Shown: positions 8,518 to 17,272, numbered from the stretch's first letter. The stretch is 64,000 nucleotides of DNA from Ruminococcus sp. (GCF_024684275.1 NZ_JAIKXF010000049.1:1-64000), one strand, 5' to 3'. Numbers and translations are program-made. Notes: generated from the letters alone by a model not told the origin.

Positions 8518-8955
8518 TTATTCCGTATGCTCAAGTAATTCGGCAAGCGCCCTCTCAAAGTCAATATCCTGCTGAGCAATTCTCTTATGCTGTCCTTTTG
8601 TGCGTCCGCCGCTGCGGCGTATTTTTGCCGAGACTGCGCGGAATTCAAGCAGTCCCGGGATATTCTCCTCGGTATACTGCCTGCCGTTCTGATCAAGGAC
8701 AACAGCTCTCCTGCTGAGGCACATCGCAGCCAGACCGTAGTCCTGAGTTATTGCGATGTCTCCTGTACTTACAAGGTTCACAAGGCGGAAATCCGCACTG
8801 TCTGCGCCCTTGTCAACGATTATGGTATCGGCTCCGTCACGCTGTATGGAATGAGCCGTATCGCAGATAATCGTACACTTCACACCATACTTTTTCGCCG
8901 TGCGGACTGCTATATCCACTACCGGACAGCCGTCAGCGTCAATAAATATCCTCAT
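8518..8955 (-). CDS. YaiI/YqxD family protein (DUF188, UPF0178)
   Basis: 145 residues starting MRIFIDADGCPVVD, the family N-terminus with its conserved acidic DADGCP. Later blocks include IITQDYGLA-type (AITQDYGLAAM), DQNGRQYTEENI and RRSGGRTKGQ, all hallmarks of this group. The family is thought to be nuclease-like (PIN-related fold) but its substrate is not established. The ATG at 8955 is preferred over ATG 8970 because GGGAG lies 8-9 bases before it and the family begins at this Met. Confidence 0.93.
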   Translation of the reverse strand: MRIFIDADGCPVVDIAVRTAKKYGVKCTIICDTAHSIQRDGADTIIVDKGADSADFRLVNLVSTGDIAITQDYGLAAMCLSRRAVVLDQNGRQYTEENIPGLLEFRAVSAKIRRSGGRTKGQHKRIAQQDIDFERALAELLEHTE

Positions 8956-8979
8956 ATCTGTCTCTCCCATTCAACAAAC

Positions 8980-9001
8980 ATAAAAGCAGCCCCGGGGCTG
9001 C
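8980..9001 (-). terminator. Terminator of the radical SAM gene
   Basis: Perfect GCAGCCCC/GGGGCTGC palindrome (8986-9001) followed on the minus strand by TTTTA. Confidence 0.7.
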
Positions 9002-9016
9002 CTTTATTAATGCATA

Positions 9017-10120
9017 TCACGAACAAGCTTTTATTTTTTCCTGTTCCTTTTTAGCGAGATTCCTCTTACGGATCTCCTTTGATTCAACGATGGATTTAGG
9101 TCCGTCCTCAAGGAACTCATGACCACTTTCAGTTACTATCATTCTGATATCGGGCTGCATTTTTACAGGTATGCCAAGCTCAGCACACTTGTCAACTATG
9201 TCCTTGATCCACTCATACTTGAGCGGAGGATAGCCTGTACCTACCAGACCGCCGATTATTACCCATGAATGCTCCTTGCCGAAGTTCTTTACCAGCTCGT
9301 CAAGATGAACAGGCTCTATGTATTCAAGCACAGGCTGATATACAACGCAGGCTGTTACCTGATGATCCTTAGTCTTTTCGATAAGCTGAGGAATACGGCT
9401 TGTATACTCATTCTTGTCCACTGTACAGGAAATAACGACATTGCGTATATCTTCGTCCTTTGAGATATTTTTGAGGTCAATACCGCCGGGGCACTTTGTT
9501 ACAAGCTGGAATGTATCAACGCACTTATTTTTTCTGCGCTTTATATTGTTAGCAGCGATTATCTGCTCAATGACATTTTGCTGCCACTCAGGCTTCCAGC
9601 AGCCGAAATCTGACATATAAGTGAGGAACCAGTCAATGGGGCTCTCGTTCTCTACGTTGAAAAGCTCGGGAACATCGTTGCCGTCCTCGTCCTTTGTCAT
9701 CTTATAAAATCCGCGGAATACAGGCTTTTTGTAATTATCAGTGATCTCAAAATGCTTCACGACATTTTTGGTATAGCAGTACTTGCAGTCAACAGGACAG
9801 CCAACAACAGGAGAATAAACCTTGGTATTCAGGTTTGTATCATAGTTTATATCCCTAAGGATACGCTTGAGAGCCAGCTGATGACCGTCATAATAAGCGT
9901 GGACCTTGCGTATCTGATCAAGGAACTCCTTGTTCATATTTTTGTATTCTTCAAGCTCCTCCCTAACGGGGTGCATAGCTATCTTCAGCTTCATAAAGTC
10001 AAAGCCTCTGAAATTGCATATAAGCGTATTCAAAAGCCTGTTTACGACCTCGGGCTTTTCAAGCATTGTGATAATGCCCGCTGACAGTGCGTCGGTGTAG
10101 TAGTCTTCGATTTTCAGCAT
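9017..10120 (-). CDS. Radical SAM protein, DUF5131-like
   Basis: 367 residues. The iron-sulfur motif is CPVDCKYC (C108, C112, C115), the radical SAM CX3CX2C pattern. Later blocks WVIIGGLVGTGYPPLKYEWIKDIVDKC and GIPVKMQPD resemble DUF5131 (phage Gp37/Gp68-like) proteins. The reaction is unknown for this family. Start ATG 10120 follows GAGAGGGAAG. It is separated by about 110 bp from the recombinase-like gene upstream on the same strand, so co-transcription is possible but not shown. No SPASM-type Cys cluster is evident at the C-terminus. Confidence 0.85.
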   Translation of the reverse strand: MLKIEDYYTDALSAGIITMLEKPEVVNRLLNTLICNFRGFDFMKLKIAMHPVREELEEYKNMNKEFLDQIRKVHAYYDGHQLALKRILRDINYDTNLNTKVYSPVVGCPVDCKYCYTKNVVKHFEITDNYKKPVFRGFYKMTKDEDGNDVPELFNVENESPIDWFLTYMSDFGCWKPEWQQNVIEQIIAANNIKRRKNKCVDTFQLVTKCPGGIDLKNISKDEDIRNVVISCTVDKNEYTSRIPQLIEKTKDHQVTACVVYQPVLEYIEPVHLDELVKNFGKEHSWVIIGGLVGTGYPPLKYEWIKDIVDKCAELGIPVKMQPDIRMIVTESGHEFLEDGPKSIVESKEIRKRNLAKKEQEKIKACS

Positions 10121-10234
10121 AAAACATCTTCCCTCTCATTTTCCTTTTTTATTTAGCGTTTGAAAACGGCTTTTGGAAATATCTCATTGATTTTAATGCT
10201 GAATCGTAAAGTGCGACTGTTGAAAGAATCATTA

Positions 10235-10951
10235 TTAAGCCCCCCGTTCGATGTGGTCCCTTTTCAGTTCCCTTTTGTACTTATAGTACGTATTATTAGA
10301 AAGCCCGATCTGTTTGATACACTCCTTATCGGAAAGCTTGCCCTCAAAATCCTTGCTTAGCTTGATTATAAGAGGCTTAACAGCCTTGCTTTTCTTTGTT
10401 TCATGAACAGCGCCCTTAATAGTACCGATCTGCTTGCCGCTGCTGCGTGCAGCTTCGATCCCCTCACTGGTACGCCTGCTCAGTTCCTTTATTTTCTTTT
10501 CCGACTGAGCATAAGCTTTGTATATATCCTGTTCGATCTTATTCATTATGAAATGATCAACAGCAGACATCACTCCCTTTAAAAGGGTATTTGCAGCCTG
10601 CTCCTCAGGAGATAATGAAAGGGAGATGATCCCGTTCAGTGCCTCTCTGTAGGACTCAGTATCCAGATGACGTTCCCCGATAAACACAAGCTTTATTTTT
10701 TTACATACAAGCTTTTTGTACATATCAAACGCCTCAGCTGCATTGCTTCCAATTTTACTTATGCTGTCAAATACGACAACATCGTTTTTGTCAAGCCTGC
10801 GGAAAAGGTTTTCCCATTCATTACGTTTCACAGCTGTTCCCGAACACGTTTCTTTAATGATCTCGGCTTTTGGAAAAGCCTCTTTAATATTTTTAATCTG
10901 TCGATCCATCGACTGTTTTTTGGTGCTTATACAACAATAGCCATATACCAT
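10235..10951 (-). CDS. Serine recombinase-like protein lacking catalytic arginines
   Basis: 238 residues with the resolvase fold order. The N-terminus YGYCCISTKKQSMDRQ carries the nucleophile Ser9. Arg43 (KRNEWENL) matches the conserved Arg45 of gamma-delta resolvase. The Arg before VST is Cys7, and the usual SRMSRNAEE block is SISKIGSNAAEA, giving Lys66 and Ser69 in place of the two Args. A long helix (about 120-160) and a C-terminal helix-turn-helix (ECIKQIGLSNNTYYKYK) follow. With three of the usual Args missing, strand exchange is doubtful. It may work as a DNA-binding regulator. The promoter and operator-like repeat are at 11101-11164. Confidence 0.85.
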   Translation of the reverse strand: MVYGYCCISTKKQSMDRQIKNIKEAFPKAEIIKETCSGTAVKRNEWENLFRRLDKNDVVVFDSISKIGSNAAEAFDMYKKLVCKKIKLVFIGERHLDTESYREALNGIISLSLSPEEQAANTLLKGVMSAVDHFIMNKIEQDIYKAYAQSEKKIKELSRRTSEGIEAARSSGKQIGTIKGAVHETKKSKAVKPLIIKLSKDFEGKLSDKECIKQIGLSNNTYYKYKRELKRDHIERGA

Positions 10952-11100
10952 ACTCTCACCCTTTCATGGAATTAATGAGATATAAAGATATATCACGATC
11001 CTGTTTTCTATATTTATTTAGATGTTTAATATGATCCATTCAAAACAAAAACGTTTTGTTGGTTGATGGATATGCAGGCAAAAAAAGGCCGCCTGCTTGT

Positions 11101-11132
11101 TATATCAAATATAACGTATGAAATTTGATATA
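11101..11132. promoter_or_regulatory. Inverted repeat over the recombinase-like gene's start site
   Basis: Perfect 10-bp arms TATATCAAAT (11101-11110) and ATTTGATATA (11123-11132), 12-base centre. It sits just downstream of the -10 box at 11136-11141, so it covers the transcription start. It is a candidate autoregulatory operator. The 10952-11100 leader contains no ORF, but it has a GCAGGC/GCCTGC hairpin and an ACAAAAACGTTTTGT near-palindrome. Confidence 0.6.
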
Positions 11133-11135
11133 TTT

Positions 11136-11164
11136 ATTATACCATACCATTTCCGAAAAGTCAA
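11136..11164 (-). promoter_or_regulatory. Sigma-A promoter of the recombinase-like gene
   Basis: On the minus strand TTGACT (11164-11159), 17 bases, TATAAT (11141-11136). It gives a leader of about 175 bases. Confidence 0.8.
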
Positions 11165-11286
11165 TAATTTTGATAGAAAAATAAAAAACGTCATATTTAA
11201 TATAAAAAATCCCCCAGTGATTTATTTATCATGCAACATCAATAAACGCCAATGGCTGTCATAATACAGAGCTCTAAACGTATTTA

Positions 11287-11315
11287 TTGCAATTTTCAGG
11301 CTTATATGATACAAT
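11287..11315 (+). promoter_or_regulatory. Sigma-A-like promoter of the first ECF operon
   Basis: TTGCAA (11287-11292), 17 bases, TACAAT (11310-11315). The leader is about 165 bases. Confidence 0.65.
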
Positions 11316-11367
11316 ATTATAAATGGGAAGGCTTGTTTTGGGTATGGTACTCTATATTATTGACTGA

Positions 11368-11395
11368 AAGCTCCTCTGCAAAAGCAAAGGAGCTT
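11368..11395 (+). promoter_or_regulatory. Leader hairpin before the ECF sigma gene
   Basis: AAGCTCCT pairs with AGGAGCTT, with an inner TGC/GCA. There is no U-run, only TATTATAT. The CTCCT arm could also pair with the ribosome site of the sigma gene; this is speculative. Confidence 0.4.
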
Positions 11396-11489
11396 ATTAT
11401 ATATTTTATGTGACACTACGGCACTCTCTCTTGAATGTTATTATTGAAAGCACGTTTTCCATGGAGCACTTTCAGAAAGGAGGAGATCT

Positions 11490-12056
11490 ATGACAGGCAA
11501 AGAATACTCCGTACTATACAAAAAATCACGTGATAAAGCATACGACGCACTATTTGAAGAATACTGCAATTACGTTTACGCTATCGTTTACAACAGACTG
11601 AGAGGCATCGCTTCACGCGAGGACATTGAGGAATGCGTCAGCGACGTTTTCGCAGATGTTTTCTTCGGATATTCACCCGAGCTGGCAGTCAAAGAGGATA
11701 TGAGAGGCTATATCGGCACAGTTGCAAAGCGGCGCGCCATAAACGCTTTTCACAATCTTACCTCAAGGCAGAAGCATTTCTCGGGAAGCTCTGCCGAGGA
11801 GCTTGTTACTATAAGCTCCGATAAGAATATTGAAGCCGATTCAGACAGCGCCGAGACGCGCAGCATACTTCTGAGCAAGATAAACGAGCTTGGCGAGCCT
11901 GATTCTACGATCATACTCCAGAAATACTATTATGAACGCTCCTCGGCAGAAATAGCGGAAATGCTGTCAATGAAAGCTTCGGCTGTACGAATGCGAGCCG
12001 CAAGAGCTCTGGAAAAGCTGAGAAAAAAACTGGCAAACACGGGGATCACACTGTAA
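11490..12056 (+). CDS. ECF-type RNA polymerase sigma factor
   Basis: 188 residues. Region 2 includes LFEEYCNYVYAIVYNRLR and EDIEECVSDVFADVF, followed by MRGYIGTVAKRRAINAF. Region 4 is a helix-turn-helix (QKYYYERSSAEIAEMLSMKASAVRMRAARALEKLRKKL). It should redirect RNA polymerase to a small regulon in response to an envelope signal. RBS AGAAAGGAGGAG lies 5 bases before ATG. The next gene, 16 bp downstream, encodes a one-span membrane protein that is probably its anti-sigma partner. It is closely related to the sigma factor at 42230-42805 (both share REDIEECV and GEPDS). Confidence 0.93.
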   Translation: MTGKEYSVLYKKSRDKAYDALFEEYCNYVYAIVYNRLRGIASREDIEECVSDVFADVFFGYSPELAVKEDMRGYIGTVAKRRAINAFHNLTSRQKHFSGSSAEELVTISSDKNIEADSDSAETRSILLSKINELGEPDSTIILQKYYYERSSAEIAEMLSMKASAVRMRAARALEKLRKKLANTGITL

Positions 12057-12072
12057 AAAGGAGCTGAGTAAT

Positions 12073-13464
12073 ATGAAAGAAATGCGTGGTTTTGATATGC
12101 TGGATAATGCAGACGACAGGACAGTTGACCGCCTTTCGGAGGTACCTGTTCTCACAAAGGAAGAAAAAGAGAGGATGCTGGCTATGAGTAAGAAAAAGCT
12201 GGATAAAATGAACAGAGAAAGCAATATAAACATAAGCAATGACGAATTTGAAGTAAGCGGTGTTGAACGCTACAAGCGCCCGAAATGGCAGATTTTCACT
12301 TCTGCGGCGGCTTGTCTGCTCCTTGTGGGAGGGATTGTCGGCACGACATATGCCATGAACCGGAAAGGCGGCGCTCCCTCACAGCAGTTTGCCGAAGTCG
12401 ATGAGACAGAGCCCGAGACCGAGCATGACCTGCTCACCACCGAAACAGTTACCGAGGTCAGCGACGAGGAGCTCAGTAATATCGCAAAGCAGCTTCTCGA
12501 AAATGCAGAAACACTGGACACTCTTGCAGGCGGTATACCTGTGGGATTTGAGTTCAAGAGTTCCGATCCAAAAGCTGTATTGATAGACGATATAAAGGGA
12601 GTCAGCTATAAGCAGATCGAAGGGATAGATTCACTTGACGAGATACGCACTTTACTGAATGATACCTTTGCAGAGCCCATTATACTGGAGTTTGAATACA
12701 AACTGTTCGATGGTGAAACTCCTGCCTTTATCGAAAGAGACGGAAATATACTTTTCACCGATAAGGTAACAGGTCACCGCTTCTATTTTGAGGGAGAGCC
12801 GGAGATAACAAGAAACGACGACGGCAGCGGTTTTTCTATGACAGTCAATACCAAGAGCAATTCAGGCAGCGGTCAGATAAACTTCAAGGCAGTCAATATC
12901 GACGGAAAATACAAGATAAACAATTATTCATCGTCCTTCGGCTATGCGGCTACAGAGGATAATCTTAATGAAAATGCTGATCCTATGGCTATTGCATATC
13001 AGGCAAAGATAGCTCTTAATGATGTGTTTAAGGCTTGCAATCGCATTGACATAGAAGTTGACAAAAACGACTGTATGGTCGATGATGAAAGCGCTCAGGA
13101 GTTCACTGATGAGTGGAAAACATACTTCGTTGATTATTACAGAGTTACAGATCCACGATTCACTTCAATAGACGATGTAGTTGACTATGTCTCAGAACGT
13201 GTATGCGGAGACTTCAGAGAGGCTCTAATCAATGACATAAAGGGCGGATTCATGCAGAAAGCAGATAAGCTCTACTGTCTGCAAAACGGCCCTATCGACG
13301 ACATTAAACCCTTTGACTTCACCTCAAAGACTAAGATAGCCGACAAAACAGACTCGTCAATGACTGTTGAGACCTCCTTTATTTTAAACGGCGAAGAAAC
13401 TCCACTGTATATAGAACTTTATCTCATAGACGGAAAATGGAAGATAGCAGATTACAAATTCTGA
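12073..13464 (+). CDS. One-span membrane protein, probable anti-sigma partner
   Basis: 463 residues. A cytosolic part of about 75 residues begins MKEMRGFDMLDNADD and is followed by one membrane span (IFTSAAACLLLVGGIVGTTYAM, about 77-98). The rest is a large exported acidic region rich in beta-type sequence, with no catalytic motif I can name. The N-terminal layout (FDMLDNAD..., SEVPVLTKEEKERM) parallels the protein at 41034-42233, which also follows an ECF sigma gene. The position, topology and pairing argue for signal sensing and sigma control. A direct anti-sigma role is inference. RBS AAAGGAGC. It ends at a strong terminator. Confidence 0.75.
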   Translation: MKEMRGFDMLDNADDRTVDRLSEVPVLTKEEKERMLAMSKKKLDKMNRESNINISNDEFEVSGVERYKRPKWQIFTSAAACLLLVGGIVGTTYAMNRKGGAPSQQFAEVDETEPETEHDLLTTETVTEVSDEELSNIAKQLLENAETLDTLAGGIPVGFEFKSSDPKAVLIDDIKGVSYKQIEGIDSLDEIRTLLNDTFAEPIILEFEYKLFDGETPAFIERDGNILFTDKVTGHRFYFEGEPEITRNDDGSGFSMTVNTKSNSGSGQINFKAVNIDGKYKINNYSSSFGYAATEDNLNENADPMAIAYQAKIALNDVFKACNRIDIEVDKNDCMVDDESAQEFTDEWKTYFVDYYRVTDPRFTSIDDVVDYVSERVCGDFREALINDIKGGFMQKADKLYCLQNGPIDDIKPFDFTSKTKIADKTDSSMTVETSFILNGEETPLYIELYLIDGKWKIADYKF

Positions 13465-13476
13465 CATTATAACGCA

Positions 13477-13512
13477 AAAAGCTCCCGAAAGTATCAGCTT
13501 TCGGGAGCTTTT
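13477..13512 (+). terminator. Terminator of the first ECF operon
   Basis: 15-bp perfect stem (13477-13491 with 13498-13512) ending in TTTT. Confidence 0.9.
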
Positions 13513-13543
13513 CGTCTTATTCAGCTATAATCAACAAAATATA

Positions 13544-13572
13544 TTGACTATTGAGAAACAATATGATATAAT
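13544..13572 (+). promoter_or_regulatory. Sigma-A promoter of the LRR gene
   Basis: TTGACT (13544-13549), 17 bases, TATAAT (13567-13572). Confidence 0.85.
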
Positions 13573-13625
13573 ACATATAATGAGAAGTGTTCGTAAAAGA
13601 ATATACAGAAAGAAGGTGGAGAATA

Positions 13626-14774
13626 ATGTATGTGCAGGGCAGATGCTACAAATGCGGCGGATTTATGGCTGTAGACGGTACAGAGGACGCTTCTGTGTGC
13701 CCGTTCTGCAACAAGCCCTTCATCGTCGAAAAGGCTATCAAAAACTTCAATGAAACTGCACCGCAGGACATCGGCGTAGAAAAGGCATCTTATGATTATG
13801 ACAGCGACTTCGTTGTAGAGAGAAGTGTGCTTATCCGCTACAACGGCTATACAAAAAAGGACGTAAGGATACCCGACGGTATCACAGTTGTCGGAGAATC
13901 CGCATTTCAGGGCATGAACAACATCGAATCCGTCTATATCCCCGAGGGTACTGAGCTTATCAGTGAGGGTGCGTTTTCAGGCTGTAAAAACCTGCAGGCT
14001 ATCCACATTCCCGATAGTATCATAACTATTGACAGAGAAGCGTTCAACGGCTGTATCGGCTTAAAAAACATAACATTCCCCGATAGTATCAAAAATATCG
14101 AGGCAGGCTCTTTTATAGGCTGTACAAGCCTCGAAGCAGTTACTCTCCCTAAGGAGCTGGAGATACTTCCATGGAGGATATTCGAGGGCTGTACAAGCCT
14201 TAAATACGTATTTATCCAGAAAAAGGTCAAGACTATAGAGGATTATGCCTTTGCAGAGTGTACAAGTCTTGAAGAAGTAAAGTTTGAGAGCCTTCACTCT
14301 GATGACGACTCTGATGAGGGAATTTTCAGGATAGGTATGAATGCTTTCAAAAACTGTAAGGAGCTTGTCAGCATCAACATACCCGAAACAGTCAAATTCA
14401 TCGGAAATCAGGCTTTCAGAGGCTGTTCAAGTCTGAAAAAGCTGATTATCCCAAAGAGTATCAAGGCTATTTATCCCCTGGCTTTTGCCGACTGTACGGC
14501 TCTTGAGCACGTCACATTTGAGGGAGAAACAGAGCTTTACAAGGGCAGCAATCCCTATAAGTACGAAAAAAATGCCGCTACCTTCTATAACTGCCCGAAG
14601 CTCATTAACATCAGCTACAGTAAGCTGCAGCCGAATTACTGGGCATTTCCTGCGTATACCAAGTCTAAGGAGCCCGAAAATATCGAAAACGGCAGATGCA
14701 GATACTGCGGCGGAGAGTTCAAAGGTCTCTTTGAAAAGGTCTGCTCTGTATGCAAGAATCCAAAGGATTATTGA
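13626..14774 (+). CDS. BspA-type leucine-rich repeat protein with zinc ribbons at both ends
   Basis: 382 residues from ATG 13626, which has AAGGTGGAG 5 bases upstream; an in-frame ATG at 13587 lacks such a site. The N-terminus has CYKCGG...CPFC, a zinc ribbon. The middle (about 75-340) is a run of LRR_5/BspA repeats of the form IGxxAFxGCxxLxxIxIPxSVxxI, for example ISEGAFSGCKNLQAIHIPDSI. The C-terminus has CRYCGGEF...CSVCKN, a second ribbon. There is no signal peptide, so it is probably cytosolic, unlike most BspA proteins. Its role is unknown; a protein-interaction scaffold is the natural guess. Confidence 0.88.
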   Translation: MYVQGRCYKCGGFMAVDGTEDASVCPFCNKPFIVEKAIKNFNETAPQDIGVEKASYDYDSDFVVERSVLIRYNGYTKKDVRIPDGITVVGESAFQGMNNIESVYIPEGTELISEGAFSGCKNLQAIHIPDSIITIDREAFNGCIGLKNITFPDSIKNIEAGSFIGCTSLEAVTLPKELEILPWRIFEGCTSLKYVFIQKKVKTIEDYAFAECTSLEEVKFESLHSDDDSDEGIFRIGMNAFKNCKELVSINIPETVKFIGNQAFRGCSSLKKLIIPKSIKAIYPLAFADCTALEHVTFEGETELYKGSNPYKYEKNAATFYNCPKLINISYSKLQPNYWAFPAYTKSKEPENIENGRCRYCGGEFKGLFEKVCSVCKNPKDY

Positions 14775-14783
14775 ATAGCGCTG

Positions 14784-14819
14784 AAAAAAGTCCAACACCA
14801 TACGGTATTGGACTTTTTT
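14784..14819. terminator. Bidirectional terminator
   Basis: 16-bp stem with one mismatch and ATAC loop, A6 on the left and T6 on the right, between convergent genes. Confidence 0.9.
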
Positions 14820-14823
14820 ATTT

Positions 14824-15993
14824 TCATTTGTTCTCTGCATCAGGTTTCATTCTGCCGTGGAATATCTCCTTACGGATATACAGCTGTTCATCTGCCTGCG
14901 CAATAAGCTGTGTAGCTGTGATAGCTCCTGAGCGGCAGGTCGCACAGCCTGTACATACCGATATAGTAGGGATAAGGTCAGCGCATTTCTCACGAAGGGT
15001 ATTCACCTCGTTCTGTATAGACTCCTGTACCTCAGCTTCCTCGCTGATTATAAGCACAAATTCATCGCCGCCGTATCTTGCGCAGAAGCCGTGGAGCTTA
15101 TCTGATACATTATGGAGAGCGTCCGCAACCAGCTGGAGAGTCCTGTCTCCTACTATATGCCCGAATTTATCATTGACCTGCTTGAAGTCATTGACATCTA
15201 TCATATGTATGCTGAACGGCTTTTCATCTGAGGCGTTGTGTATCATATCCTGCAGGAATATCTCCATGCGTCTGCGGTTGTTGAGCCCTGTGAGGGCATC
15301 TGAGTATATCTCGCTGTTCTGTATCTCAAGGAACGCAAAGTGTATCGGCAGGAAGATCCCCAGCGGTACAATAGGAGAAATTGGCAGGAGTCCCTCCAAT
15401 ACCGCAGTTGCCGAGGGTATTATTATAAACAACAGCGGCAGACGGTATTCTTTTTTCAGTTTTACCTGCTTATTGGAAAAGCTTTGCGCAAATGAGTATA
15501 TTCCGCTTCCGAAAAGCTGTATAAAAATAAATATAAGATGTATATTATATCCTTTTGCAAACTGGAAGATCTCATTTTCGTCGATATAAAAGTAAAATCC
15601 CGTAAAAACAGAAGATATTGTCAATATGCAGTCCACTCCTGCTATAACGTAATGCATTCCCATAAGAAGCTTCATATTCTTCGATTTATTCTGATCGATA
15701 CGATAGATGACAAATATACACCAGCCTAATGTAAGCAGGGCTACCGCAACAAGTCCGACAGCATTTGTAAGCTTATTCAGAAATGAATTAAAGGGCACAA
15801 GTCCGCCCTGTCCCAACGCCCAGAAAATATCGCTCATGAGATAGATAATGAAAAACAGTGCCATTCCCCTGAAATGGCGCATTTGCAGGTCTGTACCAAC
15901 GTTTTTGTTAGCCTTTATGATGATCCCGACAGAAAAGAATATGCAAAAGATCTCGGTTATCACATATGAAATATAGATCGCAGAACCATTCAT
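14824..15993 (-). CDS. Membrane diguanylate cyclase (GGDEF)
   Basis: 389 residues. Residues 1-225 hold about six or seven membrane spans with short loops. The GGDEF domain (about 228-385) starts DALTGLNNRRRME and has an intact active-site GGDEF at 308-312 (RYGGDEFVLI), so it should make cyclic di-GMP. No RxxD inhibitory site is seen in the usual place. There is no EAL domain. The N-terminal membrane module may sense an unknown ligand. A GGGGGT ribosome site precedes ATG 15993. Cyclic di-GMP control of the neighbouring polysaccharide operon is possible but only by proximity. Confidence 0.93.
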   Translation of the reverse strand: MNGSAIYISYVITEIFCIFFSVGIIIKANKNVGTDLQMRHFRGMALFFIIYLMSDIFWALGQGGLVPFNSFLNKLTNAVGLVAVALLTLGWCIFVIYRIDQNKSKNMKLLMGMHYVIAGVDCILTISSVFTGFYFYIDENEIFQFAKGYNIHLIFIFIQLFGSGIYSFAQSFSNKQVKLKKEYRLPLLFIIIPSATAVLEGLLPISPIVPLGIFLPIHFAFLEIQNSEIYSDALTGLNNRRRMEIFLQDMIHNASDEKPFSIHMIDVNDFKQVNDKFGHIVGDRTLQLVADALHNVSDKLHGFCARYGGDEFVLIISEEAEVQESIQNEVNTLREKCADLIPTISVCTGCATCRSGAITATQLIAQADEQLYIRKEIFHGRMKPDAENK

Positions 15994-16250
15994 ACGTACA
16001 CCCCCTATACAGTTCAGAAATCACGTAAATATATTCTCTCATAAAATATGATAACATATAAATATATCAAAGATAATGTTTATTTTGTAAACAGTTGCAT
16101 TGAGGTATGATATTTGTAACAATTTACAACAAAATACACTTTCGCTTGGTAAAAGTGATGAACCCAAAATGTATAAATCATCGGTAGTAAATCTGCCGCT
16201 GACCGATCAAAACAATGTCACGCCCGAATTTAAGGCACAGCCTGTTTTCC

Positions 16251-16279
16251 TTGACATTAACAGCGATTAAGTGTATAAT
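16251..16279 (+). promoter_or_regulatory. Sigma-A promoter of the VanZ-like gene
   Basis: TTGACA (16251-16256), 17 bases, TATAAT (16274-16279). The start site is predicted near 16286, which rules out the TTG at 16285 as a leadered start codon. The 15994-16250 stretch upstream holds no supported gene. Confidence 0.88.
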
Positions 16280-16323
16280 AGACCTTGTTTGGCAAAAAAT
16301 GTCTTTATTCGGGAGGAATAGGT

Positions 16324-16758
16324 ATAATCAAGAAAATACTGCTAATTTTACTGAGGCTTCTGTCGCTTCCCTATGTATATGGTGTTCTGCTCATAACACT
16401 GATCTGGAGAAAACCTACCTACACACATAACTTCAAGCCGCCGTTCTGGGAGATAGCCCAGCTTATCAAGGGAAACGGCCGCCTGCTTTTCGATATTATC
16501 GGAAATATACTGCTTCTCTTTCCATTGGGTTTCTTTCTTCCCATATGGTTCAGAAAGGCTGACAGACCGAAAAAAGTTATCCTGATATGCTTTTGCGTAT
16601 CAATTGCAATAGAGATAACACAGCTTATCACCACACGGGGCTATTTTGAAACAGACGACCTGCTGCATAATACCATCGGAGCTTCTATGGGAGCACTTAT
16701 CGGCTGTTCTCTCGCAAAATGGCTCAACTCAGAAAACAAAAACCGCAGTAAAAAATAA
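16324..16758 (+). CDS. VanZ-like membrane protein, probably AUA start
   Basis: About 144 residues. The family blocks are visible: DIIGNILLLFPLGFFLPIWF, IAIEITQLITTRGYFETDDLLHNTIGASMGALIG. There are about four membrane spans. VanZ proteins are linked to low-level teicoplanin resistance, but most homologues have no known function. The frame has no ATG, GTG or TTG at a suitable distance from the ribosome site GGGAGG (16311-16316). The codon 7 bases after it is ATA (16324), and the TTG at 16285 lies at or before the predicted transcription start. I therefore place the start at ATA, with moderate confidence. Confidence 0.8.
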   Translation: MIKKILLILLRLLSLPYVYGVLLITLIWRKPTYTHNFKPPFWEIAQLIKGNGRLLFDIIGNILLLFPLGFFLPIWFRKADRPKKVILICFCVSIAIEITQLITTRGYFETDDLLHNTIGASMGALIGCSLAKWLNSENKNRSKK

Positions 16759-16805
16759 ACACAGCTTCCTCATGCGAAAATGCGCAGGGGAAGCTGTGTT
16801 TTTTT
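16758..16805. terminator. Bidirectional terminator
   Basis: 12-bp stem AACACAGCTTCC/GGAAGCTGTGTT (16758-16769 with 16789-16800) plus T-run, between convergent genes. Confidence 0.9.
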
Positions 16806-17148
16806 AGCCGTAAATACTCATATATTCAAGATCATAAGTAATGCTTTCGATCTCTGACTTAACATTTTCAGAGCCTTCAAGATCTTTTAGAATAGCATTT
16901 ATTTCATCTTCGAGGCTGTCATAATAAGGCTCAAGGAAGAAATTCGCAAGATTTTCGTACTCCTCAAATCCGTTTTTCTTTATGAATTCCTGAACTTCAT
17001 CATCATTTTCAAAGCACGGTACTTTTACATTTTCGTCCTTATCAAAAATATCCTCGGGAAGAGAGGAAAGAGCCGAATAAATAGTCCTTTCGGGCAAAAA
17101 TTTGCGAAGCTCCGCCAGAAAAGTCCTTACCTTGATATGATCGTTCAT
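16804..17148 (-). CDS. Small acidic protein of unknown function
   Basis: 114 residues from ATG 17148, chosen for the GAGGTGAT ribosome site 4 bases upstream; the longer frame to 17193 has none. The protein is acidic and predicted mostly helical, with many Glu/Asp/Leu and no membrane span or signal peptide. I do not recognise it. Its promoter (17303-17331) carries an inverted repeat over the start site, so it is probably regulated. Confidence 0.75.
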   Translation of the reverse strand: MNDHIKVRTFLAELRKFLPERTIYSALSSLPEDIFDKDENVKVPCFENDDEVQEFIKKNGFEEYENLANFFLEPYYDSLEDEINAILKDLEGSENVKSEIESITYDLEYMSIYG

Positions 17149-17272
17149 AAATATCACCTCAATATAAAATTTGATACTTTCTATTAACCGCATTATAAAA
17201 ATATATAATGTGATATAAAATAGAATAAAGTGTAAAAACTGTATTAAAAATTACAATCAGGAGAATTTTTCG

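Noticed and set aside
12270..12557. Minus-strand Ser/Val-rich frame
   Set aside because: Shadow of the anti-sigma-like gene; no start site or motif.
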